A stretch of 64,000 nt of DNA from Candidatus Rifleibacteriota bacterium (GTDB lineage: Bacteria > Riflebacteria > Ozemobacteria > Ozemobacterales > Ozemobacteraceae), in contig JAKQOH010000139.1 in NCBI GenBank assembly GCA_029565415.1, forward strand, positions 39,540 to 103,539. The letters run 5' to 3'. The position numbers and the translations under genes are program-made. Below the pieces are notes generated by a model. It worked only from the letters and a program-made list of their open reading frames with translations. It did no database searches and was not told the DNA's origin. Below are positions 33,533 to 42,814 of the stretch, piece by piece (positions within the stretch are counted from its first letter, which is position 1; each line of letters starts with the position of its first letter).

Positions 33533-36444
33533 TGGCAGACGCATCAGACGAACCGACAGGTCTGCGTTTCCCGAGATTCAGGTGGGCGATCTTCTGCCTG
33601 GTGTTTTTCGGCATCCCGCTGCTGCTCGTCTGGCTGGGCTTTCACAACATCTGGCGGGATCTCGAGGCGAAGGAGCAGCGCCGGCTCGACGAGCGTCTCG
33701 AACGCGTCGTGAGCGGCTTCGACCAGTTCCGTCGGACCGACGATTTCGTGGATCGCATCTTCCGGATTCTCGTCCAGCGCGTCTTCGTGAACAGCCGGAC
33801 TCCGGAGAAAACGTTTGCGCGATATCGGGCTCACCTGCACCGCAGGTTTCCGGGGCTGTTCGAATTCACCTACATCGACCGGAACGGCGAGGCGCGATCG
33901 GAGCTGTGCGATCGGACTCTGCCCAGCGGCCGTTTTGAGTATAAGACGACGATGCGGTGGTTTGCCGCTGCTGTGCGAGCGAAAACTCGGAATGACGATG
34001 ACGGCCTGCTCAAGCAAAAGTGGGGGCTGTTTCAGACATATCTGGGACAGCTTCTGCAGCCAGGCCAGTTCAAGCTGGGCACCCTTCGCATGGCTTCCCA
34101 CAAGAATGAGCGGCACTTCGTCGTCGTCTCCTCCTGGACGCCGCGTGGGATGCTCATTGCGCATGTGAATTATCCACCGAACTGGGATGCTCTGGCCGCC
34201 ATCGACCGGGTGAACTATTTCAATGCGCATTCCAAGCGCCTGAAGGCATTCGTCATCGACGAAACGGGCGGAACCCGGGCCCGGATCGTGGGCGACGATG
34301 CTGATCCGGCGGTCCTGGCGCGGGTGAACGCCGTTTTCGCGGCCGCCCCGAAAGCCGTCATTACGGATGGCAATGTCTCCTGGGCGCATGTGCTGCTCTC
34401 TCCCGCGGTGAAGGTGTTCGTCCGTTCCCCGGTCACCCGGTTGAAAGAGGTGACCGAGAAGCGGGTCCTGCTGAATGGCGTGCTGATCACCCTGTTCCTT
34501 CTGCTCTCCTTCCCGACATGGATGGTGATGAGCGGGAAATGGCTGCCGTATATCTCGATCCGGCAGAAACTCGTCGGCCTGTTCCTGTATATGGTCGGGC
34601 TGCCGCTGGCCTTCATGAGCCTCGTCGCGGGCGACTACCTGGGGGAAAAACGGGTGGTTCTCGAGAAGCAGGTGCATGACGAGATGGAAAAATCGCTTCT
34701 GCTCTTCGATCGGCGCATGCCGATGATGATCGGCGAGCTCGAACGACTGATCACGCGGATGCTCGGCCCCGTCATTCCCGCCGGCGCCCCCCTGCGCGGC
34801 ACGATGGTCGACCGCATGGAGCGGTTCCAGGCCCATACCGGTCTGGATGCCGGTTTCCTGGTGAACGAAGAGGCCGATGTCGAGTATATCAATGGTTCGG
34901 TCGGCATCGTCGACGAGCGCAACCGGAAACTCCTGAAGCCGATCTACAAGAACCTGTTCCGCCAGTACAACCCCACCGACGATCAGGGCAATCGCAGCGA
35001 CGATATGGAAAACGTGCGGGAGTCGCCGGCGTTCCAGATTGCCACCGCCGGCGGGATCGATGTCGAGTCGTTGTATGCTGATATCGCTTCCTCGCTGGGC
35101 CGGATGATCCAATACAACTTCACCGGCCGCCGATCGATCCAGATCATGCTGCCGGTCATGGATGCGACGGGCCGTGTCCGGTATCTGCTCTCGACCGGCT
35201 GGCAGCGAAGTCGGATCGAGAAAAAATATATGATGAAATATCTCCTACCGACCTGCCGTCAGCTCGACGACACCCGATGGGGCGTGTTCGATCGCGAAGA
35301 TAAGCGGATCGTCATCCCGACGGGCTTTTCCCGGGTTCCGGCGATCGAAGCCTTCGCGGCGCGGGTCACCAGCCAGGGCCAGACGGTTCGCGACAGTATG
35401 GAGCTGCAGGGCAGCCGGTATCTGCTCACGGGGGTGCCCGGCCAGGAGCTGTCGAGCATCAATCTGATCGCCGTCACCTCCGACCGGTTCATCCGGACCG
35501 AGCTGGGCCGGCTGCAGTGGATGGTCGGCATCGTCAGTCTTGCGATTCTGCTCACCGGAGCCACCGTCGGCACCCTCCTGGCCCGGAAGTTCCTCGAGCC
35601 GATCGGCAACCTCGCGGCAGGCGTGGCTTCGCTGCGCATGCGCGAGTTCGAGAAGCGGCTGCCGATTCTCGATCACGACGAGCTGGGCGACCTGTCCCAG
35701 ACATTCAACGAGATGATGGAGGGGATGGCCGATCTCGAAGTCGCCCGGATCGTCCAGGAAAGCCTGTTCCCGACGAAGGCGGTCGAGGCGGGGCCGTTCG
35801 GCATTCACGGAAGCTGTGTCTCGGCGACCCAGGCCGGCGGTGATTATTACGATTTTTTCCCCATGCCCGACGGCCAGGTGATGCTCCTGGTGGGGGATGT
35901 TTCGGGGCATGGGGTCGGGGCCGCGATGGTGATGGCCATGGCGAAGGCGCTGGTGGCTCACATGGTGACCCAGTCGGTCGATCCCGCGGTGCTGCTTGCC
36001 AGTCTCAATGCGACGCTCCTGAAGGTGCTCAACCGAAAGCGCATGATGTCCTGCTTCATCGCCTTTCTCGACGGGAAGAGGATGCAGATGGTCTACGCGA
36101 ATGCCGGCCACAACGACCCCTTCGTGGTGCGTGGCGGCCGGGCGATCCAGATCGAGGGCGAGCGCTCGTTCCCGCTCGGCTCGTCGAAACGCAACACGTT
36201 TACCTCGAGCGCGTTCGCCTTCGAGGCCGGTGACCAGTTGGTGCTGTACACCGACGGATTGATCGAGGCCGAGGCCGTCGACGGCCAGGCCGTCGGATAC
36301 GCCCGGTTCATCGAAACGCTGCCCACCCTGATGCGGGAATCGGCCGCCGGGACGGAGCAGGCGATCCGCGACTGGCACCGCCTGCTCGTGAAACCCGCCC
36401 CCCAGGCTGATGACATCACCGTCGTCGTCGCCCGCGTCGGGTGA
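33529..36444 (+). CDS. Membrane-bound SpoIIE-type PP2C phosphatase with two sensory regions and HAMP
   Basis: This protein has 971 residues. A membrane helix at about 18-42 leads into a first extracytoplasmic region (45-315). Two to three helices at 320-375 follow (VLLNGVLITLFLLLSFP, KLVGLFLYMVGLPLAFMSLV), then a second extracytoplasmic region (about 375-655). A final helix near 660-685 precedes a HAMP linker and a C-terminal PP2C/RsbU-like domain from about residue 745 (QAGGDYYDFFPMPDG, VGDVSGHGVGAAMVMAM, NAGHNDP, YTDGLIEA). The metal-binding Asp residues are present. Such enzymes dephosphorylate anti-sigma-factor antagonists or similar partners in response to an outside signal. It is coupled to the sigma-54 activator gene upstream. 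Confidence 0.9.
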   Translation: MMADASDEPTGLRFPRFRWAIFCLVFFGIPLLLVWLGFHNIWRDLEAKEQRRLDERLERVVSGFDQFRRTDDFVDRIFRILVQRVFVNSRTPEKTFARYRAHLHRRFPGLFEFTYIDRNGEARSELCDRTLPSGRFEYKTTMRWFAAAVRAKTRNDDDGLLKQKWGLFQTYLGQLLQPGQFKLGTLRMASHKNERHFVVVSSWTPRGMLIAHVNYPPNWDALAAIDRVNYFNAHSKRLKAFVIDETGGTRARIVGDDADPAVLARVNAVFAAAPKAVITDGNVSWAHVLLSPAVKVFVRSPVTRLKEVTEKRVLLNGVLITLFLLLSFPTWMVMSGKWLPYISIRQKLVGLFLYMVGLPLAFMSLVAGDYLGEKRVVLEKQVHDEMEKSLLLFDRRMPMMIGELERLITRMLGPVIPAGAPLRGTMVDRMERFQAHTGLDAGFLVNEEADVEYINGSVGIVDERNRKLLKPIYKNLFRQYNPTDDQGNRSDDMENVRESPAFQIATAGGIDVESLYADIASSLGRMIQYNFTGRRSIQIMLPVMDATGRVRYLLSTGWQRSRIEKKYMMKYLLPTCRQLDDTRWGVFDREDKRIVIPTGFSRVPAIEAFAARVTSQGQTVRDSMELQGSRYLLTGVPGQELSSINLIAVTSDRFIRTELGRLQWMVGIVSLAILLTGATVGTLLARKFLEPIGNLAAGVASLRMREFEKRLPILDHDELGDLSQTFNEMMEGMADLEVARIVQESLFPTKAVEAGPFGIHGSCVSATQAGGDYYDFFPMPDGQVMLLVGDVSGHGVGAAMVMAMAKALVAHMVTQSVDPAVLLASLNATLLKVLNRKRMMSCFIAFLDGKRMQMVYANAGHNDPFVVRGGRAIQIEGERSFPLGSSKRNTFTSSAFAFEAGDQLVLYTDGLIEAEAVDGQAVGYARFIETLPTLMRESAAGTEQAIRDWHRLLVKPAPQADDITVVVARVG

Positions 36445-36497
36445 GGCGCACCCCTCCTCCCTGACGCCCCCGGATTACATCGCGAAAGGAGCCGCCC

Positions 36498-37403
36498 ATG
36501 AGCCGAACCACCGGCCGGTCTCCGGAGCTGGATGCTGCCGTCGCGCTGAGCAGGCTGCCCGGCGTCGGTGCCCGGCGTTTCATCGACCTGATCCGGCAGT
36601 TTCGTCACCCGGCCGTCGCTCTCACCGCCTGGCAGACGACAGAAGAATATCGAGAAATATTCAATTCTCCCCGGTCCCGGAAACGGCCGGGACCGGTCGA
36701 TGGTTGGGCCGCGGCGGCACGCCGAGCCCGGGCGACGGCCCGTTGGGCCGGCGGACCGGGGTACCCGGAGCGGCTTCTCGACCTGACCGAACCCCCGCCC
36801 GTCGTGTTCCTGCGCGGCGCATGGGAAACGGCCGGCGTCCTGCGCGTCTGCATCGTGGGGGCGCGGCGCGCCACCCCCTATGCCGAACGTCGGCTTCGCG
36901 CCATCCTCGAGACGCTCGAGGCCATGCCGGCCGGCGAGTCGTGGCCATGCGAGATTCTCAGCGGCGCCGCGGCGGGCATCGACGGAGCTGCCCACCGGGC
37001 TGCGCTGGAGCTGGGCCTGCGGACCTCGGCGGTGCTCGCCTGCGGCATCGACGTCAGGTATCCCGCCTGCAACGCCGCACTGATCGATCGCGTCGCGAAG
37101 AGCGGGGGACTGATGAGCGAACTGCTGCCCGGCACGCCCCCCCGGCGCGGCTTCTTCCCGACGCGCAACAGACTTCTGGCGGCTCTCGCCGATCTCGTTC
37201 TGGTCGTTCAGGCCGCCGAAGGCAGCGGCTCGCTCATCACGGCCGACTGGGCGCGGAAACTGGGACGGCCCGTCTTCACGCTCGTGCCGCCCGACGATGC
37301 CCCGGAATGGCATGGCAACCGCCTGCTCCTCGCGGCCGGCGCACGGCCCGTTCGCGAACCGGCAGACGTCAGTGCCGCTCTCCGAGAACGGCGAACGTCT
37401 TGA
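36498..37403 (+). CDS. dprA: DNA processing protein DprA (DNA uptake/transformation)
   Basis: This 301-residue protein loads RecA on incoming single-stranded DNA during natural transformation. It has an N-terminal SAM-like HhH region (ALSRLPGVGARRFIDL). The Rossmann-fold core holds CIVGARRATPYA, ILSGAAAGIDGAAHRAAL, ACGIDVRYPACNAALID, SELLPGTPPRRGFFPTRNRLLAAL and AEGSGSLITADWA. It stops soon after the core and lacks the C-terminal winged-helix domain of longer homologues. SD AAAGGAG lies upstream. Its last 35 bases overlap the convergent cyclase gene. Together with type IV pili in this window it suggests natural competence. Confidence 0.93.
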   Translation: MSRTTGRSPELDAAVALSRLPGVGARRFIDLIRQFRHPAVALTAWQTTEEYREIFNSPRSRKRPGPVDGWAAAARRARATARWAGGPGYPERLLDLTEPPPVVFLRGAWETAGVLRVCIVGARRATPYAERRLRAILETLEAMPAGESWPCEILSGAAAGIDGAAHRAALELGLRTSAVLACGIDVRYPACNAALIDRVAKSGGLMSELLPGTPPRRGFFPTRNRLLAALADLVLVVQAAEGSGSLITADWARKLGRPVFTLVPPDDAPEWHGNRLLLAAGARPVREPADVSAALRERRTS

Positions 37404-39033
37404 CAGGGACCGAGATGCCCTTGATCGGTACGGGGTCGAGTTCCTGGGTGTCGAACCGGTCGCGCACCTCGCTCCAGGTGGATTCGCTGATGATGATCCG
37501 GTGCGCGTCACGGGCGAGCGAACAAAGACGGCTGGCGAGATTGACCGGCGCCCCGATCACGGTGTACTGGAGCGCCTTCGAACTGCCGATATACCCGGCG
37601 ACCACGTCCCCGGTGTTGATGCCGATGCCGGTCTTGATCGGGAGTTTGCCTGCCGCTTCCCGGCTGGCATTGAAGCCGTTCAGCGCCTCCTGCATCCGAA
37701 GCGCCGTGCGGACGGCGCGAATGGCATCGTCGGGACGTTTCGCCGGGGCCCCGAACAGGGCGATCATGCCGTCTCCGACGAACTTGTCCAGGGTGCCGTC
37801 GAAGGAAAAGACGACGTCCACCATCAGTTCGAAGTAGGCGTTCAGCATCTGAACGATTTCCTCGGCATTCATCGCTTCCGACATCGAAGTGAAGTTGCGG
37901 ATGTCCGAAAACAGCATCGTAGCCCGCATCGGTACGCCGCCCTGCTTCACCTCGAGCTTGCCACTTGCGACATACTCGGCAATCGAGGGGGAAAACAGCC
38001 TCTGCAGACGAGCGCGGGACTCGGCGGCTTCCTCATTCTTGCGCGCCAGGCCTGCATTTGCCACCAGCAACGCGGCCTGACTGGCCAGGGTCGTGAGAAG
38101 CTGGAGATCTTTCTCGGAAAAAGCGTGCGTCGCGATCTGCGAGTCGATGATGACGATGCCCAGCAGGGTGTCCGCATACAGAAGCGGCACCGCCATTGCG
38201 CTCCGGATGCCCTGGGCAATCACCGACCGGGCGAACTGGAACCGCGGATCACCGGCCGCGTCGAGCAGCAGGATACCGATGTGCTCTTCCTCGATACGCT
38301 TCACCATCGAGGTCGAAATCATGAATTCCTCGTCCGGCCGCTCCTTGCGCATGCGGGTCGCCCGTGGAACGAGGCTGCCGCCCGGCTCATACAGCAATAC
38401 GACACCTCGATTCGCCGGCAGCATCGCGAAAACGCATTCGAGAATCCGCCCGAGAACCCGATCGAGGTCGATCTCGTGGCCGACGGCCTGCATCAGTTCG
38501 TGGGCGATGCGGAGCTTCTCGTAATCCCGGCGCAGGAACTCGACGTCCCTGATGGCTTTCTCGGGCTGGAACGTGCCGGATTCAAACGCGATCCGGCCTT
38601 GCACCATGCCTGGCTGTTTCGGGGTGAACACGGCCTGCATCACATGCAGGCTGTCGGGCTTCTGGAGACCTGCCGCAGGCGGCGGCACCGCCGGCTGAAA
38701 CGGCATGGGTGGGCATTCTGCCTCCTCGGCTGGCAAAACACGGCGGTCTTCGATCAGAAAGACACACGACGTCCCGCCCAGAGAAATGCGCGCCCCGTTC
38801 TGGAGGGGATTTGGCGTGGAGATCCGCACCCCGTCGACGTGTGTGCCGTTCGTCGAGCCGAGATCCTCGATCTGGTACCCGTCCGGAACCGCCGTGATAC
38901 GGCAGTGGGACTTCGAGATGTGGAGCTCGGGAATGCTGATCGTGTTATCCGCGTTGCGGCCGATCGTCGCTTCCCGTTCGATCTCGTATACGAGCCGCTT
39001 TCCGCGCGGCATCAACACGATAAGCCTGGCCAT
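37369..39033 (-). CDS. FHA-GAF-class III adenylate/guanylate cyclase
   Basis: This 554-residue cytoplasmic signalling protein has three domains. The FHA domain (about 20-95; ATIGRNADNTI, ISKSHCRI, LGSTNGTHVDG) binds phosphothreonine partners. A GAF domain (about 175-340) senses a ligand. The class III cyclase domain (about 365-550) has both metal-binding aspartates (LFSDIRNFT and VGDGMIALFG), the Lys/Thr pair suited to adenine (DKFVGD and YTVIG) and the transition-state Asn/Arg in NLASRLC. It is therefore probably an active cAMP synthase. It sits alone on its strand and overlaps dprA end-to-end. Confidence 0.92.
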   Translation of the reverse strand: MARLIVLMPRGKRLVYEIEREATIGRNADNTISIPELHISKSHCRITAVPDGYQIEDLGSTNGTHVDGVRISTPNPLQNGARISLGGTSCVFLIEDRRVLPAEEAECPPMPFQPAVPPPAAGLQKPDSLHVMQAVFTPKQPGMVQGRIAFESGTFQPEKAIRDVEFLRRDYEKLRIAHELMQAVGHEIDLDRVLGRILECVFAMLPANRGVVLLYEPGGSLVPRATRMRKERPDEEFMISTSMVKRIEEEHIGILLLDAAGDPRFQFARSVIAQGIRSAMAVPLLYADTLLGIVIIDSQIATHAFSEKDLQLLTTLASQAALLVANAGLARKNEEAAESRARLQRLFSPSIAEYVASGKLEVKQGGVPMRATMLFSDIRNFTSMSEAMNAEEIVQMLNAYFELMVDVVFSFDGTLDKFVGDGMIALFGAPAKRPDDAIRAVRTALRMQEALNGFNASREAAGKLPIKTGIGINTGDVVAGYIGSSKALQYTVIGAPVNLASRLCSLARDAHRIIISESTWSEVRDRFDTQELDPVPIKGISVPVKTFAVLGERH

Positions 39034-39252
39034 GGCCGATGAATCCTCTCGATTTCCAGCTCTGTCCGATCAGTCTATCACATTCGCAAACCCTGATCAG
39101 CCGCCCCCTTTTTGTCCTCGATCCCCCCGACGGCTTCCCTCAGTGGCACGAAAACAGAGCCCTGATCGGCGCCGTCGGCATCACGTTGAAGTCATTGGCA
39201 ATGCCTTGGTGCTTGGGATTATGAGCAGATCGGCGGAAGAATCGCTGGAGTG

Positions 39253-40830
39253 TCAGGGAGAGGTCGGGGAGAGGGGGCGTTGGGGGATGAACCCTGAACG
39301 GAGCCAGTAGATTCCATCTTTGCGAAAGCCTCGAGAGATGAGTTCTTGCGCCTCGAATTCTGATGATAGATATCCGGAAAAATATATAACATCCGGAGCG
39401 AGATCATCGAAGGTGTGATGCAGACTGAACTTCATATGACCGGGCTGGAACATGCTCGGATTTTCAAACCGTGTTTCCCGAGCCTCACGGGATTTTGCAA
39501 GGAACCGGTCATTATATCCGAAAATATCGATAAGCTGATAGTCTGAAAAGAATGCCGGAATGCCCGCCCAGGTGACGGCAACGCGGGTTGTTTTGGAAAT
39601 CGCAGCATTGAGGACGAGCGTGTCCCTGAGAATGGTTTGGTGGGCGCCGACGTTGTGCGGGCACGTGCGGAGGGTGAAATTTTCAAAATGATCTTTCCAG
39701 CCAGTTTCGAGAAAACCGTTACTGATGCAGATCAGAAGCAGAGAACAAAGGATGGCGAATCGTTTCCTGTGTGGAACGATGCCGGTTCGGTCCAGGCCCA
39801 GGGATGCCAGCAGAAACACGAGGGGCATCACAAATGATGTAAATCGATTGGCACCGATCGACGATTGTTCCCAGGCATCTCCACCAACCCACACGGCATA
39901 TTCAAATTGGGCGAAAAGGAGAAGAGAAAGCCAACGGACCTGAGGAAGCGAGTTCCAGAATGCAGCGGCCGTGAAAGCTGCACTAAATAACAGGAGCCAG
40001 AGCGGTCGGGCAAACTCGATGAATACATCGAGCCCTCGAAGAATGCGTATTTCGAGATTTCCACCCGTCATCTTGAGATAATAGGTGTTTGGGAGAATAT
40101 CGTGAAAATATCCCCACCGGAATACCAAATAGGCAAGGTTGGGAAGCACCAGAATGCCAATACCCACGAGGAGCGTGCGTCTGTCAGAGAGTCCCGAGGT
40201 TGACCAGAATGCACCGAGCAGAATGATCGTGGGTATCCACATATCCATGCGCAGAAGAGTTGCCGTTGTTCCGACCAGGGCGAGTTTGAGAAAGCTTTTG
40301 GAGCCGCCGTCGAGGGCGTATCGCAGGCCAAGGAGGAGGAGGAGGCTTTGGAAGCCCGTTTCCATTCCCTGAAGCGCCCAATGGTTGAGGGGGTAGTAGG
40401 CGGCAGTCGCCGTTACGGCCACGAATGACGCAAGGCGAAGGTCTGGCCAGTGCCGGCGCATGAACGACTCGAGGGCCCACAGGTTTGCCGCAAGGATTCC
40501 CAGGCTCAAGAGCTGGATAAACAAACTTCGCAAGGGGATGGGGATGCCGAGCGCGTTGGGAATGAGCATGAATCCGAGCCAAAGAGGATGTGTGAACCCC
40601 TCGACGGGGTCTCCCCAGCGAGCCCAGTTCAGCCCGTATCCATCGACGAGATTGCGTGCATAGGTCATCGAGATCATCGCATCATCAAACAGGCAGGTGT
40701 AACGGACATCCCCGATCAGAAATGTCGTTCGGAAGATGAAGGCCAAACCCCAGAGGAGAAAAAAAGCTGTTATGACGGGAAGCCATGACAGATGCTTGAT
40801 TTCTGATTCGGAAGACTGAAAGGGGATCAC
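39253..40830 (-). CDS. Multi-pass membrane glycosyltransferase (GT-C fold)
   Basis: This protein has 525 residues with about ten membrane helices in the first 370 residues and a C-terminal extracytoplasmic domain. Near residue 48 the sequence DDAMISMTYARNLVDGYGL followed by DPVEGFTHPLWLG is the signature of GT-C lipid-linked glycosyltransferases related to AftB/ArnT, with the DD pair as likely catalytic or metal residues. They move sugars from polyprenyl-phosphate carriers to cell-surface polymers. Base composition is clearly lower in GC than neighbouring genes, and the gene is flanked by about 200-base non-coding stretches on each side. Both facts suggest acquisition by transfer. It starts with GTG and a weak ribosome site. 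Confidence 0.8.
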   Translation of the reverse strand: MIPFQSSESEIKHLSWLPVITAFFLLWGLAFIFRTTFLIGDVRYTCLFDDAMISMTYARNLVDGYGLNWARWGDPVEGFTHPLWLGFMLIPNALGIPIPLRSLFIQLLSLGILAANLWALESFMRRHWPDLRLASFVAVTATAAYYPLNHWALQGMETGFQSLLLLLGLRYALDGGSKSFLKLALVGTTATLLRMDMWIPTIILLGAFWSTSGLSDRRTLLVGIGILVLPNLAYLVFRWGYFHDILPNTYYLKMTGGNLEIRILRGLDVFIEFARPLWLLLFSAAFTAAAFWNSLPQVRWLSLLLFAQFEYAVWVGGDAWEQSSIGANRFTSFVMPLVFLLASLGLDRTGIVPHRKRFAILCSLLLICISNGFLETGWKDHFENFTLRTCPHNVGAHQTILRDTLVLNAAISKTTRVAVTWAGIPAFFSDYQLIDIFGYNDRFLAKSREARETRFENPSMFQPGHMKFSLHHTFDDLAPDVIYFSGYLSSEFEAQELISRGFRKDGIYWLRSGFIPQRPLSPTSP

Positions 40831-41038
40831 CTATGACACCTTTGCGCGATTTGGAAACCTGCCGGTGCTGCCGGACATTTCAGGAAAATGCCCCGATGTT
40901 ATAGAAAAGGGTTGTACGAAATTTCTCCGCGAGATAGTATCTCATCCTCGATATATGTGCAAATAGTATCATTCACCAATTGGCAGGGACCATCCGCGAA
41001 ATCGAAAATCGATGGGATCGGTGACGGGCTGCCGGACG

Positions 41039-42814
41039 TCAGGAGGATGAGGCGAACTGGATCTCGTGGAGGCGGGCGTAGTGACCGCCCCGGGCGAGGA
41101 GTTCGTCGTGGGTTCCCTGCTCGACCAGGCGGCCGTCGTGCAGGACGAGGATGCGGTTGCAGTGACGGATCGTCGAGAGCCGGTGCGCGATGATCAGGCA
41201 GGTTCTGCCGTGCGACATCGTCTCGATGGCTTCCTGGATGGCCTTTTCGGTCTCGGTGTCGACGGCCGAGGTTGCCTCGTCGAGGATCAGGATCGGCGGG
41301 TCGGCGCACAGCGCCCGGGCGAAAGCGAGTAGTTGCCGCTGGCCCGTCGACAGGTTCGCCCCGCGCTCGTACAGTTCGCCGGAACATCCGCCCGGAAGCG
41401 CCCGCAGGAAGCCTGCCGCGCGGGCCTTCTCGGCGTGGGCGAGCACGCTTCGCTCATCGAGAGCATCGTTCCAGAGCCGGACATTCTCGATCGCACTGCC
41501 GGAAAAGATGAAGACATCCTGCTGGATGACGCCGATCCCGCGGCGCAGCGCGTCTTTCGAATAACCGTCGAGGCGGTTCCCGTCGATCGTGATCGTTCCC
41601 GCGTCGATCTCGTAAAACCGCTGGAGCAGAGATGCAAGCGTCGTTTTCCCGGCACCCGTGTGGCCGACGATGGCCACCGATTCGCCGGCCTCGATCCGAA
41701 AACTGATGTCGCGCAGCACCGGCCTCGCCGGGTCATACCCGAACACGACGCGATCGAACGCGATCTCGCCCCGCCACCGGAGCGGAGCCGCACCTTCCTC
41801 GAGCCCCTCCTCCTCCCGCTCGTCGAGAAGGGCGAACACCCGCTCGGCGGCCGCCATGGCGCTCTGGAACAGCGTCACCTTTTCGCTGATGTTCCGGATC
41901 GGAAAGAAGAAAAACTGGGCATAAGCGAGAAAGCTGACCAGCACGCCGATGCTGATTTGGCCGTTTTGCACCATCCAGCCGCCGAGCAGCATCACGATCA
42001 CGATCGTCACGGCGTTGATCACCGTCACCGTCGGGGAAAAAATCGCATGGTGAAACAGCGACTGGAGCTGGGCGTCCCGATGCCCGGCGTTGAGCTCGGC
42101 AAACCCCTTCTCGCGATCGGCCTCCCGCTGGTACATCCGGATGATCTTCATGCCCGAGAGGTTTTCTGCCAGCGTCGCGTTCAGGCGGGCCAGCCGCTGT
42201 CGCACGAGACGGTACGCCGTGCGAATGCGGGACTGGAAATACACTGCCGCGACGACCAGCAGCGGAAGGGTCGCGAGCGTCGCAAGGCCCAGCAGGGGAT
42301 CGAGCAGGAGCATGGCGGCCGCGATTCCCACGAGGACGACGGCGTCTCCCAGGACCACGACCAGTCCCGAGGAAAACAGCTCCCCGAGCGCCGCGACGTC
42401 GTTCGTGACACGCGTGACGAGACGGCCCACGGGGTTTCGGTCGAAGAACCGCACCGGCAGCCGCTGCAGATGCCGGAACAGGCGGGTGCGCAGTTCGAGC
42501 ATCACCTGCTGGCCGACATACTGCAGCAGATAATTCTGCCCGCAGGCCGCGAGGAAGATCAGCAGCTCGAGGACCCCATACATGAGGCCCAGCCGGGTGA
42601 CGGCCGCGGCGTCGCCGGCCCGGATCCCGAGATCGACGACCCGCCCGAGCACCCAGGGATTCACGAGAAACATCCCCATGCCCAGGAAAACCAGCATCAC
42701 GGCTGCGATTGCCGCCTTCAGATGCGGCCGGATGAAGGGGATGAGGCGGCGCATCAGCCGCGCGTCGTACACCGTTCCGACGATCTCGTCGTCCTGGACG
42801 TAGCGATCGCTCAT
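41039..42814 (-). CDS. Heterodimeric ABC exporter half-transporter, subunit with variant signature LSTGQ
   Basis: This 591-residue protein has an N-terminal six-helix exporter domain (about 25-320) and a C-terminal ATPase. It has Walker A GHTGAGKTT, Walker B ILILDEATSAVD with a normal catalytic Glu, and H-loop AHRLST. The signature reads LSTGQ instead of LSGGQ. The partner encoded just upstream has LSGGQ but Asp in place of the catalytic Glu. Together they make one normal and one degenerate ATP site, as in TM287/288 and BmrCD. The ATG at 42814 has GGAGGAG upstream and overlaps the partner's stop (ATGA). Likely multidrug or lipid export. Confidence 0.9.
   Translation of the reverse strand: MSDRYVQDDEIVGTVYDARLMRRLIPFIRPHLKAAIAAVMLVFLGMGMFLVNPWVLGRVVDLGIRAGDAAAVTRLGLMYGVLELLIFLAACGQNYLLQYVGQQVMLELRTRLFRHLQRLPVRFFDRNPVGRLVTRVTNDVAALGELFSSGLVVVLGDAVVLVGIAAAMLLLDPLLGLATLATLPLLVVAAVYFQSRIRTAYRLVRQRLARLNATLAENLSGMKIIRMYQREADREKGFAELNAGHRDAQLQSLFHHAIFSPTVTVINAVTIVIVMLLGGWMVQNGQISIGVLVSFLAYAQFFFFPIRNISEKVTLFQSAMAAAERVFALLDEREEEGLEEGAAPLRWRGEIAFDRVVFGYDPARPVLRDISFRIEAGESVAIVGHTGAGKTTLASLLQRFYEIDAGTITIDGNRLDGYSKDALRRGIGVIQQDVFIFSGSAIENVRLWNDALDERSVLAHAEKARAAGFLRALPGGCSGELYERGANLSTGQRQLLAFARALCADPPILILDEATSAVDTETEKAIQEAIETMSHGRTCLIIAHRLSTIRHCNRILVLHDGRLVEQGTHDELLARGGHYARLHEIQFASSS

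Noticed and set aside
39039..39224. 61-residue plus-strand frame between the cyclase and glycosyltransferase genes
   Set aside because: There is no ribosome site, family motif or downstream signal, and it begins inside the 5' end of the cyclase region.
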